From: Tretioscincus oriximinensis
Lineage: Eukaryota > Chordata > Lepidosauria > Squamata > Gymnophthalmidae
Assembly: GCA_022410635.1 (NCBI GenBank)
Contig: JAJVDF010000363.1
Coordinates: 39,137 to 103,136 of the forward strand
Length of the DNA stretch: 64,000 nucleotides
Reading direction: 5' to 3'
Under the pieces are notes generated by a model that was not told the origin of the DNA, did no database searches, and worked only from the letters and a program-made list of their open reading frames with translations. The position numbers and the translations under genes are program-made. The number at the start of each line of letters is the position of its first letter. Position 1 is the stretch's first letter. Of the stretch, positions 11,808 through 21,544 are shown in pieces.

Positions 11808-12122
11808 CTATCCATTTAATACTACCCTTTGTTTTTTATCTTTTAGCCAGTTTCCAATCCAGGACAAAGTCTGTCCTCTTATACCATGTGTATGGAGCTT
11901 TTTTAGAAGCCTTTTATGAGGAACTTTAGCAAAAGCCTTCTGAAAATCTAGATAGAAAATATCAACTGCATCCCCTTTATCTACATGTTTGTTAACACTC
12001 TCAAAGAATTCTAGCAAGTTGGTAAGGTATGATTTACCTTTGCAGAAGCCATGCTGAGTTTTATTCAGCAATGCGTGCTTCTCCATGTGTTTAGTAATTT
12101 TGTCCTTAATTATGGTTTCCAA
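11808..12122 (-). pseudogene. CR1 ORF2 reverse transcriptase, middle part
   Basis: 104 codons continuing the RT after the frameshift: 'KTQHGFCKGKSYLTNLLEFF' and 'VDIFYLDFQKAFAKVPHKRL'. The latter is RT block A with its catalytic Asp in YLDFQKAF. It ends at a stop after RVVLNG. Confidence 0.92.
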
Positions 12123-12913
12123 TACTTTACTTGAATTGATGTTAAACTGATGGGTCTATAATTTCCGGGCTTACCCCGGGATCCTTTTTTGAAGATTGGT
12201 GTTACGTTAGCTACCTTCCAATCTACTGGTACTATTCCTGATCTTAAAGAAAGATTAAATATTTTGGTTAGAAGTTCAGCAATTTTGCATTTGAGTTCTT
12301 TAAGAATTCTTGGGTGAATGCCATCTGGCCCTGGGGATTTATAAATGTTCAGCTTATTAAGGCTAGCCACGACCTCCTCCCTTGTTTTATCTATCCAGTT
12401 TAATTCCTCTGGTGTTCTTCCAGAGAAGACTAAATTTGTTGTGGGTAAATACTGTTTGTCTTCTTCAGTGAAAACTAGAGCAAAAAATTCATTTAACCTC
12501 TTTGCAATCTCCATGTCCTCCTTGATTATGCCCTTTTGTCCATTGCTATCTAATGGTCCGACTGCTTTCTTGGTAGGATTCTTATTTCTGATGTATTTGA
12601 AGAAGTCCTTAGTATTACTTTTAATATTCTTTGCAATGTACTCCTCAAAGTTTTTCTTCGCATCCCTGACTAGCACCTTGCATTTGGTTTGCAACAGTTT
12701 GTGCTTCCTTCTGTTCTCCTTACTAGGATAAGCCTTCCACTTTTTAAATGAGTTTCTCTTCATTCTAATGACTTCCTTTACTGCAGAGCCATACGGTGTC
12801 TTCTTGGACTTGGCAGAACCCTTTCTTCTCTTGGGAATGCATTTTATTTGAGCTTCTAATATTGTATTTACAAACAATTTCCACGCTTTTTGAAGGGACT
12901 GGACTTTTCTCAC
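12110..12913 (-). pseudogene. CR1 ORF2 reverse transcriptase, N-terminal part
   Basis: 267 codons covering the linker and first RT blocks. Recognisable pieces are 'LNKLNIYKSPGPDGIHPRIL', 'IVPVDWKVANVTPIFKKG' and 'PGNYRPISLTS'. RT synthesises cDNA at the nicked target. A one-base deletion near 12135 shifts the frame just after the NYRPISLTS block. Confidence 0.92.
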
Positions 12914-12984
12914 TTTCCCTTTTAATTTTTTTTTTTTACCATTTTCCTCATTTTGGGAAAATTTCCTCTGTGAATGTTGATGGT

Positions 12985-13830
12985 TTATGTGTTAGAACTG
13001 CTTGACAATTTTCTATCCATGTTCAAGTTGAAAGTTATTGTATTGTGGTCACTGTTTCCTACGGGATCAGTTACAGTTACATCTTCTATCAGGTCCTGTT
13101 GATTACCTAGGACTAAATCCAGGATTCCCTTTCCCCTGGTTGGTTCTAAAACCACCTGTTCTAGGAAGCAATCAGTTAACATGTCTAAGAATTTTATTTC
13201 TTTTTCATGAGTTAAACAAGAGTTTGCCCAATCAATGTTGGATAGTTGAAGTCTCCCATTATTACTACCCTTCCCTTTTTTGGAAGCTTCAATGACTTCA
13301 TGTTCCAAATGAGTATCGCTTTCAGGAGTTTGGTTAGGAGGCCAGTAGCATACTCTCAATGTTAGACTTGTTTTCTGACCTGATAGTGTTATCCACAGTG
13401 CTTCTGTGGAGGAGTCTGTTTTACCTGGAAATTCCAGTTCATAGGATTCAATCTCTTCTTTAACATACAAGGCTACACCACCACCAGGTCTCCATTTCCT
13501 ATCTTTTCTGTAAAATTTGTAACCTGGGATTACTGTATCCCATTGGTTTTCTTCTGTTCACCAGGTTTCAGTTATGCCAATAATATCGACATTATTGTCA
13601 TTCACTAAGCATTCCAACTCCCCTATTTTTGCTCTGAGGCTTCTGGCATTTGCATACAGGCATTTATATGCTCTTCTCCACTGCAAGTTAGGCCCTGTAA
13701 ATTTGTGAGAAACCACAGTTTGCTCATTACAGCTTTTTACTTGAATACTACATCCAGGTTCCCCCTCTGATACTATATTATCTGCATAATTCTGTTCCTC
13801 AGCAATTGCACTTACATTTACACTATCTCG
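12985..13830 (-). pseudogene. CR1 ORF2 endonuclease region
   Basis: Reading on the minus strand gives 'LYANARSLRAKIGELEC', 'VNDNNVDIIGITETW', 'GGGVALYVKEEIESYELEF', 'VVLEPTRGKGILDLVLGN' and 'VGNSDHNTITFNLN'. This is the apurinic-type endonuclease that nicks target DNA for CR1 insertion. One TGA stop (13558-13560) follows ETW. The usual GDFN catalytic motif is present in the DNA near 13240-13262 but sits in the neighbouring frame between two compensating indels, so the encoded enzyme would lack it. A T-run near 12925-12940 breaks the frame into the reverse transcriptase. Confidence 0.9.
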
Positions 13831-13945
13831 AACCGGATGCTGCCCAGCTCCTGTCGGTTTTCCCCCAGATATCAGTTTAAAAGCTGCTCTGCAACCTTTT
13901 AAATGTTAAGTGCCAGCCGTCCCTTTTGTACAGGTATGGCCTATC

Positions 13946-14749
13946 TCAAATTGTCCCCCAGTTCCTGACAAATCTAAATCCTTCCTCACAACACCACAGC
14001 CTCATCCACATATTGAAGCTTCTAATCTCTGCCTGCCTAGCTGGTCCTGCATGTGGAACAGGTAGCATTTCAGAAAATGCTACCTTGGAGGTCCTGGAAT
14101 TCAATCTTCTACCTAGCAACCTAAATTTGGCTTCCAGGATTCCCCACTTGGCTCTCCCAATGTCGTTGGTACCAACATGTACCACAAGACCTGGCTCCAC
14201 CCCAGCACTGTCTAACAGCCTATCTAGATGTAGCGTGATGTCCGCAACCTTAACACCCGGCAGGCAAGTTACCATGCGGTCATTTCGCCCATCACACACC
14301 CTCCTCTCAATATGCCTGACAATCGAACCGCTCACTACAAGAAGCCCCCCTCCCACCACCCATGGAGGACTATCCTTGGTGAAAGAGGATACCGGCACAT
14401 CTTCTAAGGAAGGCGTTCCCATTGAGGGAATCTGTTCCTCTTCCCTGCTCTGATGTCCTCTATGCCTGCGACCCCCATTCTCCAAGGCAGCTGGAGGGCT
14501 ACACTCCCAGGAGTGGGATGCTCCTACTGCACCCCTGGAGGTCTCGCCCAGATGCCTATTTCTCTCTCTCTGCTTCTCCAGGTCAGCTACCTTGGCCTCA
14601 AGGGAAGAAACACGTTCCCTGAGAGCCAGGAGCTCCTTGCACCGAACACACACCCATGACTTCTCACCAGCAGGTAGACAGTCATACGTCTGACACTCCG
14701 TGCAAAACACTGGGAAGCCCCCTTTCCCCTGCTGGCTCTCTACCTTCAT
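13946..14749 (-). pseudogene. CR1 ORF1 (zinc finger, coiled coil, esterase-like)
   Basis: 267 codons. Residues 16-37 hold a zinc-finger-like C-x2-C...C-x2-C pattern (C16, C19, C34, C37). Residues 38-65 are a heptad-like coiled coil (LLALRERVSSLEAKVADLEK). From about 130 there is an SGNH-hydrolase-like domain, with the strand LLVVSGSIVRHI (136-147) and HVGTNDIG (191-198). This layout is known for ORF1 of CR1/L2-type LINEs, whose product binds RNA or membranes during retrotransposition. The first catalytic block normally reads GDS; here it is SGS, so the Ser remains but its context is damaged. The frame stops early at 13946. Confidence 0.88.
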
Positions 14750-14757
14750 TCCTTATA

Positions 14758-14884
14758 TACAAGGATGCTTCAAAAAATGTATACACACTTTGAATTTCCA
14801 TACGATGTACAGAATCAGTGGTGACTCGTACTCAGAATTGTATTGATGCTGCAGTGTGTATACATTTTTTGGAAGCACCCTGTA
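14758..14884. mobile_element. Tc1/mariner-type MITE
   Basis: 127 bp with ~30 bp terminal inverted repeats: the left end ACAAGGATGCTTCAAAAAAT and the right end, reversed, ACAGGGTGCTTCCAAAAAAT. Both continue GTATACACACT and are flanked by TA. The TA target and the TIR form fit Tc1/mariner. It lies 8 bp upstream of the CR1 ORF1 start, at the junction with AT-rich DNA. Confidence 0.88.
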
Positions 14885-15300
14885 TCTATAATTTACTTTT
14901 ATTACCATTAAAATTCTCTTCTGTTTCAAGATCCTTTAGTCATGGTTATAATCTAAGATACTTTTAGTAAAACTATTAAAATTATTTCTTTAGTATATGT
15001 TGTGAAGTGAATTTTCTTTCAATATATTAAAATATCTTGGGNTTTTTTTAAAAAAAAACCCTCTATTTGATATAATTAAATTTGTATTTTTTTTNAAAAA
15101 AAATAAACAGCAAAACTAGTTTTGTTTTAATTTTACTCTTTTTTTTTTAGTAATTTGTATAATGTTTATATCTTGTACTCAATTGTAACAACCAAATTTC
15201 TGTGCTTACCTCAGAGCAGAGATTTTTTATTATTGTTGGTTAGTATTTTAAAATATATATATAAAATCTAAATAGAATTATCTTTTAGTTGAGCTGGAAA
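14885..15300. other. AT-rich sequence with homopolymer runs
   Basis: T/A runs meet single unresolved bases at 15042 and 15095. No gene signal. Confidence 0.6.
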
Positions 15301-15314
15301 ACTTCGCGCGCCAT

Positions 15315-15556
15315 TAGGCACTCTCTCCTGGCGATTTTCTGCTCTTCTTTCTTGGGCTGGAAAGAGGAAGTGACTGAGCTGGTTTGCTAGCTCCTCCCTC
15401 TGACTCACCAGCAAGTTCCTCCCACTTCAGGGGCTTTGTTTTGCAGGAAAAAAAACTGCTTTTTAAACTGCTAAAATTCCCCAAACTCCAGGCACTCTTT
15501 CCTGGCTATTTTCTGCCCTTCTCCCTTAGGCTGGAAAGAGGAAGCTATAGCTAAGG
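15315..15556. repeat. diverged direct duplication, ~67 bp units
   Basis: 15315-15381 and 15490-15556 share 'aggcactctttcctggc', 'attttctgc', 'ggctggaaagaggaag'. The 108 bp between them differ. The first unit is preceded by a CpG-containing 'cttcgcgcgcc'. This could be an LTR-type or MITE interior, or a duplicated promoter element. Confidence 0.65.
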
Positions 15557-15573
15557 AAAGCTAAGAAGAGATC

Positions 15574-15676
15574 ATGGCACTGTTGGCTCTGCTCCAGCTA
15601 TTGTCCAGCACAATTGCACTTAGGAATAGAAAACAGGAGGAGCCACTTTATTTGCCTGAAGACAATCAGTTGGAAG
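15574..15676 (+). other. candidate first coding exon (signal peptide-like)
   Basis: The ATG has a good Kozak context (A at -3, G at +4). It begins MALLALLQLLSSTIAL, a plausible signal peptide, then a charged segment RNRKQEEPLYLPEDNQLEG. A consensus-like donor, AAG then GTAACT, lies at 15677. The downstream sequence runs into a SINE at 15748, so a continuous ORF is not the real form. No family was recognised; it may also be a transposon piece. Confidence 0.25.
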
Positions 15677-15747
15677 GTAACTGTAGGATATATGTCAACA
15701 TTGATTCCCCAAATTCCTTTAAACAAACTTTTGATGGATTTCCTTCC

Positions 15748-15945
15748 ATGTCTGGTGTAGTGGTTAGAATGTCAAACATTTAACTGGAAGTCACACAGTT
15801 CGATTCTGTACTCCTACACAGTTCTTTGGAACTCTCTCAGCTTCACCTATTTCACAAAGTGTATGTTATGAAGAGAACAGAAGGTTATGCAGGCCAGTTT
15901 GAGCCCCTTTGAGTTGGGAAAAGCGGGACATAAAAACTGACTCTG
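15748..15945 (+). mobile_element. tRNA-derived SINE with L2-like tail
   Basis: It has an A-box-like 'tggtgtagtggttag', a B-box-like 'agttcgattc', then the conserved body 'acagttctttggaactctctcag' and an end 'aagcgggacataaa'. The same architecture is seen at 34942 and 44131. Transcribed by RNA polymerase III if alive and mobilised by an L2-type LINE (inferred from the shared tail). Confidence 0.85.
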
Positions 15946-16152
15946 CTTCCTCTTTGAATTGGTAAATGTGAAGCTCCAGTATAATTAATTCCCCAAATCA
16001 AACAGGTGGCTATGTTTGCCTAATTCTTTTTTTACAGCTATCTAGGCTATATAAGCACTTCTAAGAAGATGAGCATGTCAAGTTCCTCTAATATTGTGGG
16101 TGGTGTTATCGAATCCCTTGATTACATTGCCAGGGTGGATGTGTGAGCAGAG

Positions 16153-16683
16153 TTGATTTTTATATGCTTGTCTTCTAATGTGGTGTATTCCATTTTTTGC
16201 CAACAATGCCCCTCAACACTCTACATTGCGCAAACAGGACAATCTCTACGCCAGAGAATAAATGGACACAAAGCAGACATTCGAAATGGCAACACACAGA
16301 AACCAGTTGCTGAACACTTCAACCTTCCAGGACATTCTATCTCAGACCTCAGGACTGCAGTCCTTGGACAAAGAAACTACAAAGGAAGATTTGAAAGAGA
16401 AGCAGCGGAACTTGAATACATTCATGAGAGGATCAGTTTCTGCTATTTATCTGTTTTTCTAAAATCTGGAGTTCATACCGCATCACACTTGCATAAGCTT
16501 TGTCGTCTCCCATACATTGTTTCCTATAAATACCTGGCCCTGACATTAGTCCCTCAGTATCTGAAGAAGGAGACGTATCTACAAAAGCTTATGCCACCCA
16601 CTTTTCTCCTGTTAGTCTCAAAGTGCTACTAGCCTCTTTGCTGGACTTTCTACTAAACTAATATGGCTATTTCTCTGAAATTG
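16153..16683 (+). mobile_element. Penelope-like element 3' part with GIY-YIG nuclease
   Basis: The reading frame at 16153-16632 holds a GIY-YIG endonuclease domain: 'NVVYSIFCQQCPSTLYIAQTG' (16-19 is a C-x2-C pair, YIA at 24-26), 'SLRQRINGHKADIRN', 'PVAEHFNLPGH', and the Glu-rich 'RFEREAAELEYIHERIS'. This nuclease domain is diagnostic for Penelope-like retroelements, where it follows the RT. The second motif reads YIA rather than YIG. The frame runs into the 3' UTR, whose end ('ctgaagaag...aagcttatgcca...tggctatttctctgaaa') is the same tail as at 37111 and 50989. The RT part is absent (5' truncation). Confidence 0.85.
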
Positions 16684-16689
16684 ACTATC

Positions 16690-18470
16690 ATTTTTCAAGA
16701 CTGAGTAGGTTTAGAGGTTGCATTCTGATCTCTTAAGGGCAGAGTTCTGGCTCCTTAGTTATTATAGTTACCCCTTTCTTGCACATTTTTCAGTTCCATT
16801 TTATTCCTCCTGGTGTGTGATGACTAGAGATGCATAAAATATTGCAAACATGCCCACATTATAGATTTCTTTGGCTGGCCAGTGAGCTTTATGCATTATT
16901 CATTATTGCCCTCTGTACATGCTTTTTTGCCTCAGACTGTAGTACCCCATCTTGATTTATTTGCCAGGGGCCTATTCCAACTTAGCAATACCCTAGTGGG
17001 TGCAATGTGTTTCGTCTTCTGGCCCATAACCCTTCATATTATTTCAAGTTCCCCATCTCAGTGGACCCTGAGTCAGGATTGTGCCATTTGAGTACTGCAG
17101 GCAGGAAAATTTCACCATGTACTAGGGACAGTCATTAGGCCCAGGGGATAAAGTAGAGAAACAAATCTGGATAAATATGTTTCCTAGGTATGGCCTTGCC
17201 ATTGATGTAGAAGAGTCTGCCAACCTTGCTAACAGCCTATTTTAATAAAGATGCATAAATATCATGGAGGGGAAGAAAAGGGCAAGCTCAAATCACATGC
17301 TGCTAGCAACAGCCAAAGATCATGGTAAATAGAAATCTGGAATTCTACAATCTTCAATGCCACACTGTGGCTGAGTCGCACCCTCCCCCTTATCAGCCTT
17401 TTAAATATATTGCTTCTTTTTAGAGTGGGCTGTCTTATTCCAGCTAAGCTGCTTTTAAACTCCTCACGTCTAATGAGGCTCTCAAGGACTTGAGGTTGCC
17501 TTTGGCTCCAAAAGCATTAAAGCAAAAGGCATACATGAAGATGGCTGGCTCTCTGCACACCAGAGAAATAAGTGTTTGCTTCTGACACCTGCAATTCTTA
17601 TAAAAGCGCTTCTGTGCACACACAAAGAAAATGCTTACTAGCCACTTTTTTCTGCATTAATTCACTACTTCTGTGCAAAGGAAAAGTAGTTTTTTCAGCT
17701 AGTTTTCCATAAGATCCCCCCTGAGTTTTCAATCTTGCAGTTGCTTGTCTCTAGAATGAGGGACAAACTCAAGCATAGCAGTCAATGAATTGGACCTTTG
17801 GCTTCCATTCCTTTGTACACTTATGACAGCAGTTTAATGGGTTAAACTTGGTGTATCTGGAGGTTCAATTCAACCCAGAGTAATTCCTGTGTTCTATGTA
17901 TTTGCCAGATATGTAGCCTTCTTGGAGAGTACGATAGTAATACACAGAGAATATGTGAGCTGTTATTTGATGCACGGAACTAGCATGCAGATCTGATTAG
18001 CATTCCAAAACATCTACTTTGCCAACACTGAGAGCAGCATTTTTATTGTAGGAATTGTAGAGACAAGGCAAGAGACTGTTTTTCATTCATAAACAGTCAG
18101 AATCTATCTCTACCAATATAGAAGCCAAGGATACCATTAGAGCTTTCTATTAAATGTTGATAAGCTGGGGAAAGTTTGCTATTGAGAAAAGATAGCTGCA
18201 TCTACATGTAAAGAACAATGTGGCTTTGGATTTCTATTAATCCTACCATAGCTGGCACAGTTAATACTATTAATGAAATCTAAGGCTGTGGTCACAACCA
18301 AGATTTTAAATGACCTGACAAAGGTTATGTTCATACAAGTTTTACCTGCCAGCATCATAGGATCTTCTTGATGCCTCGGTTATACAGGACAACAGAGCTT
18401 TCATTGTCAGGAAATAATTAGATAATTGATGTTCTCCAACATCAACCCAACAACTCTGTTTCTTCTATGA
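16690..18470. other. unannotated, relatively unique sequence
   Basis: No repeat was recognised. 17390-17620 is less AT-rich and looks like complex unique sequence, so it could hold a conserved non-coding element. This cannot be judged without alignment. Confidence 0.45.
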
Positions 18471-18477
18471 GTAGCAG

Positions 18478-18636
18478 CTTCAAGCCCTGGTGTTTGCTGT
18501 TGACCTGTGGGACTTGTGGTACCGTGGGAAGACCCAGATGGCCAGGCCTGCAGATCGCATCTGGCTGGCATGTGTGGTATCAACTTCCAAATCTTTTGTG
18601 TGCGTTTCTATCACCAGCTCCACGTGGATTTCCAAG
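18478..18636 (+). other. candidate internal exon (159 bp, phase 0)
   Basis: A pyrimidine stretch and TAGCAG precede, and the consensus donor AAG then GTAAGG follows at 18637. The 53 codons are open (starting LQALVFAVDLWDLWYRG), but another frame and the minus strand are open too. No domain was recognised. The local GC content is higher than its surroundings. Confidence 0.25.
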
Positions 18637-18784
18637 GTAAGGATGCACAGGCAGGCAATTGGGTTATGCTGGGTTTTCACCTCCTTTCAAGTTTTATCTG
18701 TTATGTGCACTGGGCCAAAGTCTCTTATGTTTAGGATTCACACCCATAAGTGACCTTCCAATTTTATCTACCAATTTTATCATA

Positions 18785-18852
18785 GCACTTTAAAGACTAA
18801 CAGGAAATAGGATAGATGGCATGAGCCTTCGAAGACAAGTCTACTTCAAATG
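18785..18852 (-). mobile_element. Penelope-like 3' tail fragment
   Basis: 'tagcactttaaagactaacaggaaa' then 'gcatgagccttcgaagacaagtctacttc' match the reverse of the tail at 16570-16640, diverged. Confidence 0.65.
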
Positions 18853-18854
18853 CT

Positions 18855-20820
18855 TCTTTTATTTTAATTTGAGCCATTCATGATTTCAACCCAGAAATTT
18901 CTTGATTGAAATAATGATTAACATGAGACAAATTTTTCCAAACTTTCCAGACCCTAAGGTGCTTCTGTTACATAATATGAGGACTTTAAGGTCAGAAGTC
19001 AGTAAAACCCAGTTATTACACAACATGTTATAGGCAACTAAAGTAGTTTTAGATAAAAATTTGGGGAAAAAACATAGCTAATATCTCCAAAGGGAGTGAC
19101 ATTAAGTATGTGGAAAATTATGGTAAATGATTGTATTATAATAAAAATATATATTAGAAAGACAAGATACACAATTGGGAATTTTGAAAACTCAGAATCT
19201 ACTAGACAATTTATGCCTGTGGATGGAAATGGAAACTCCTGAAAAACAGTTTGTTGCAAAGTGGATCTGGTGATTTTAAAAGAATGAAAATTATAAGCTG
19301 GGATGGTATATTGATGCAGCTGTGGAAAGATGTTATGCTGTGTTATATTTTATTTTGTGTTTTGGCATGGAATTTAATAAATAAAAAATTCAGCCTATCC
19401 AACTTACCCAAACTTGGCCGAGTTTAAACATTATTTCAGTTCCGTAGTCCAGGTATATTTTCAGGATGGGAATGTGCTATTAGACTATTGGAGGTGGCGC
19501 CTGAGCTTTTATGGGTGGGCAGAGTTCCTTCTTCAATCAGTGCTGGAATTCATGGGTGTTTAGTGAAAAAAAGCCTCATTTTGAAGCTGTTAGTTTTTTT
19601 AAAAAAAATAAAAATGTTTTCCTGTCTAAATTCAGCAGTGCAAACAGCTTTTCCATGTTGTAGGACAAGAATGTAGATTTTCGTAATTGTGTCTATATAC
19701 CTCTGTCATGATGAGAACATGGCACTATGGAATCAGCATAAAGGGTCTAGGGAGAAAAGGTGAAATGTTTGGACTTTCTAATGATCCCACTGCTGCATCT
19801 CTGCAATTGGAAAAAAACTTTGATATCGTGGTAGGACTTTAACTTATTTGGTTCCCTTGATTGAGATATATTTCTTTGTCCTTTGTTGCTTGATGCTGGA
19901 AGTCAACTTTCAGTTTCTTTGCAACCTGTTTCCTCTTGGACACAACATCAGGAAAAGCAAATCCTAAATTGGTTTTTTCTAAAAGCAGCTGGAAATTAAA
20001 ATGAAAATGTAAACATTTTCCTGAGAAAACTTCAAGAAATGGTAGAATTGTCAACCACTTTCCAGCATCAGGGTTGGATCAGCGGGGTGTCCCAATGGTA
20101 TGCTGAAGCTGTGGCAGTCTATCAGCCATTTAAATTGGAGATAAAAACTGGGTTGGATACCCATCTCTTTATTTACTAACAAACATGTTTTCAAATTACT
20201 GATTGTTTGGTAAAGTCCTTCAGCATAGCATTGTACATAACATCTGAGATCTCAACCCTATGTGTGAAAAATGAGGCAGCTTCACAGTGATGTTATCCTA
20301 TGCCAGACAGCTGGTAATTTGCAAACATGTCATATGAGCCATGTGAAGCCAGGTCTGGTAAGCCACAGCTAAGGGAAAAGACTTTTGCCTTCATATCTCC
20401 CCTCACTATCTGTAGCCATCCTGAGGTTACAATGTGCTTTGCTTTGCGGGGATTGAAATGTAAAACTTTTATATTGATATAAAAGTATGATATTATGTGT
20501 TTAATAGTAATGATTATAGGATTAGCTCAGCTGGAAAAGAACTGAATACAGCTGGTATAGTGCTCTATTTTCTTTTATTGTTTCCTTCATTTCTAAAGTA
20601 GCATTTTTAAAATGTAAAACTGCACAAATTATATTCCTTTTATCAGAGAATATCAGGTGTTAAGCATAGAATGGGAGAAATAAATAATTGTCAATAGTCC
20701 ATTTCAGATTACCCAAAGCAGTCTAAACTGTCCTCCTTCATTAGGCCATGAGACTCAGAGCTTAAAATTTCCCATCTTTATTATATGTTATATTTACTTG
20801 TATTATTCACCTCAAAATCG
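18855..20820. other. unannotated AT-rich sequence
   Basis: No supported exon. 'ggaatttaataaataaa' near 19370 looks like a polyadenylation-type repeat tail, and 'gattagctcagctgg' at 20522 is a faint tRNA-SINE-like stretch. Neither is firm. Confidence 0.45.
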
Positions 20821-20826
20821 TACTTA

Positions 20827-20946
20827 GGCTTGATTTGCATAGAGTTCAGTAATGCACATTAAGATCTGTAACAACATATTTATAATGCATTACATGTTCT
20901 GTAACAGCTCTTAAACTACATTACTGAATCCTGTGCAAATCAGGCC
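20827..20946. mobile_element. Harbinger-type MITE, 120 bp, TTA target duplication
   Basis: TIRs of ~28 bp: GGCTTGATTTGCATAGAGTT at the left and, reversed, GGCCTGATTTGCACAGGATT at the right. Both continue CAGTAATG. TTA lies on both sides (20824-20826, 20947-20949). A 3 bp TWA duplication with GG-starting ends is typical of PIF/Harbinger. Relatives are at 56628 and 60063. Confidence 0.85.
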
Positions 20947-20949
20947 TTA

Positions 20950-21543
20950 AGCTGCATCCACATGTTTCTTTCCACATGATTACATGGGGTTTATAGCAAC
21001 ATTATTGCACGGATGCAGTCATGGTAGCACTAGAAAGTGCTGTCATTGCCCTCTTCCATGTTGCTTTTATGTCGCTTTCACAGAGTGATATCCTCTCTCT
21101 GCATTATGACAATGCCATGTAGATCTCGCCTACAAGAGCTTTTGTGACCTTCAATCCTGCCCTTCAGTGAAAGCAGAGACTAGGAGGGTAATCAGTTGAA
21201 GTTCCTGCCCAAATTTACACTAGAAAAAAGATGGAATTTAACATTTTATAAGCCCAACTTGTGGGCTTATAAAACATGACTGAGTTTAAGAGTGAGGTTC
21301 CCCCTACTTTAAGTTCCCCTATGCAGCACCAATGAGAGCTGGCACCAATGACAGAAGGGATACAGAACAGCCAATCACAAGCTAGGACTTATAGTGGGGT
21401 TTGTTGGGAAATACAGGCAAATTCATGGAAAGGGAAAGTGTTTGCTTTATGCTCATGATGGCCAGCAATGATAGTGTAAGCCTTTTATAACATTATGAAA
21501 GAAATTGCACTATAAAAAGCAGCTATCTAAATGCACCCTTAAA
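20950..21543. mobile_element. possible MITE with GCATC-type ends
   Basis: It starts 'aagctgcatccacatg' and ends 'atctaaatgcaccctt'; the ends are imperfectly complementary. The interior has several short hairpins, such as 'aagcccaacttgtgggctt' at 21252. The boundaries are uncertain. Confidence 0.35.
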
Positions 21544-21544
21544 C

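Larger units (their letters stand above)
11252..14757 (-). mobile_element. near full-length CR1 LINE
   Basis: About 3.5 kb read from 14757 down to 11252. Order on the minus strand: ORF1 (14749-13946), a short linker, ORF2 endonuclease (about 13830-12985), ORF2 reverse transcriptase (12913-11403), then the last ~100 bp of the CR1 3' end with TTCTTATG tail units. Between the RT part and the 3' end, sequence is missing: at about 11355 the coding region jumps straight to 'gcccaggtgcatctgg', which in other copies lies near the very end. ORF2 is broken by a few frameshifts and one internal stop, so the copy is dead but not ancient. A mariner-type MITE touches its 5' edge. Confidence 0.93.

Noticed and set aside
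12345..14453. Plus-strand open frames of 85-175 codons (12345-12731, 13926-14453 and others)
   Set aside because: They are antisense shadows of the CR1 ORF1 and ORF2 coding sequence.
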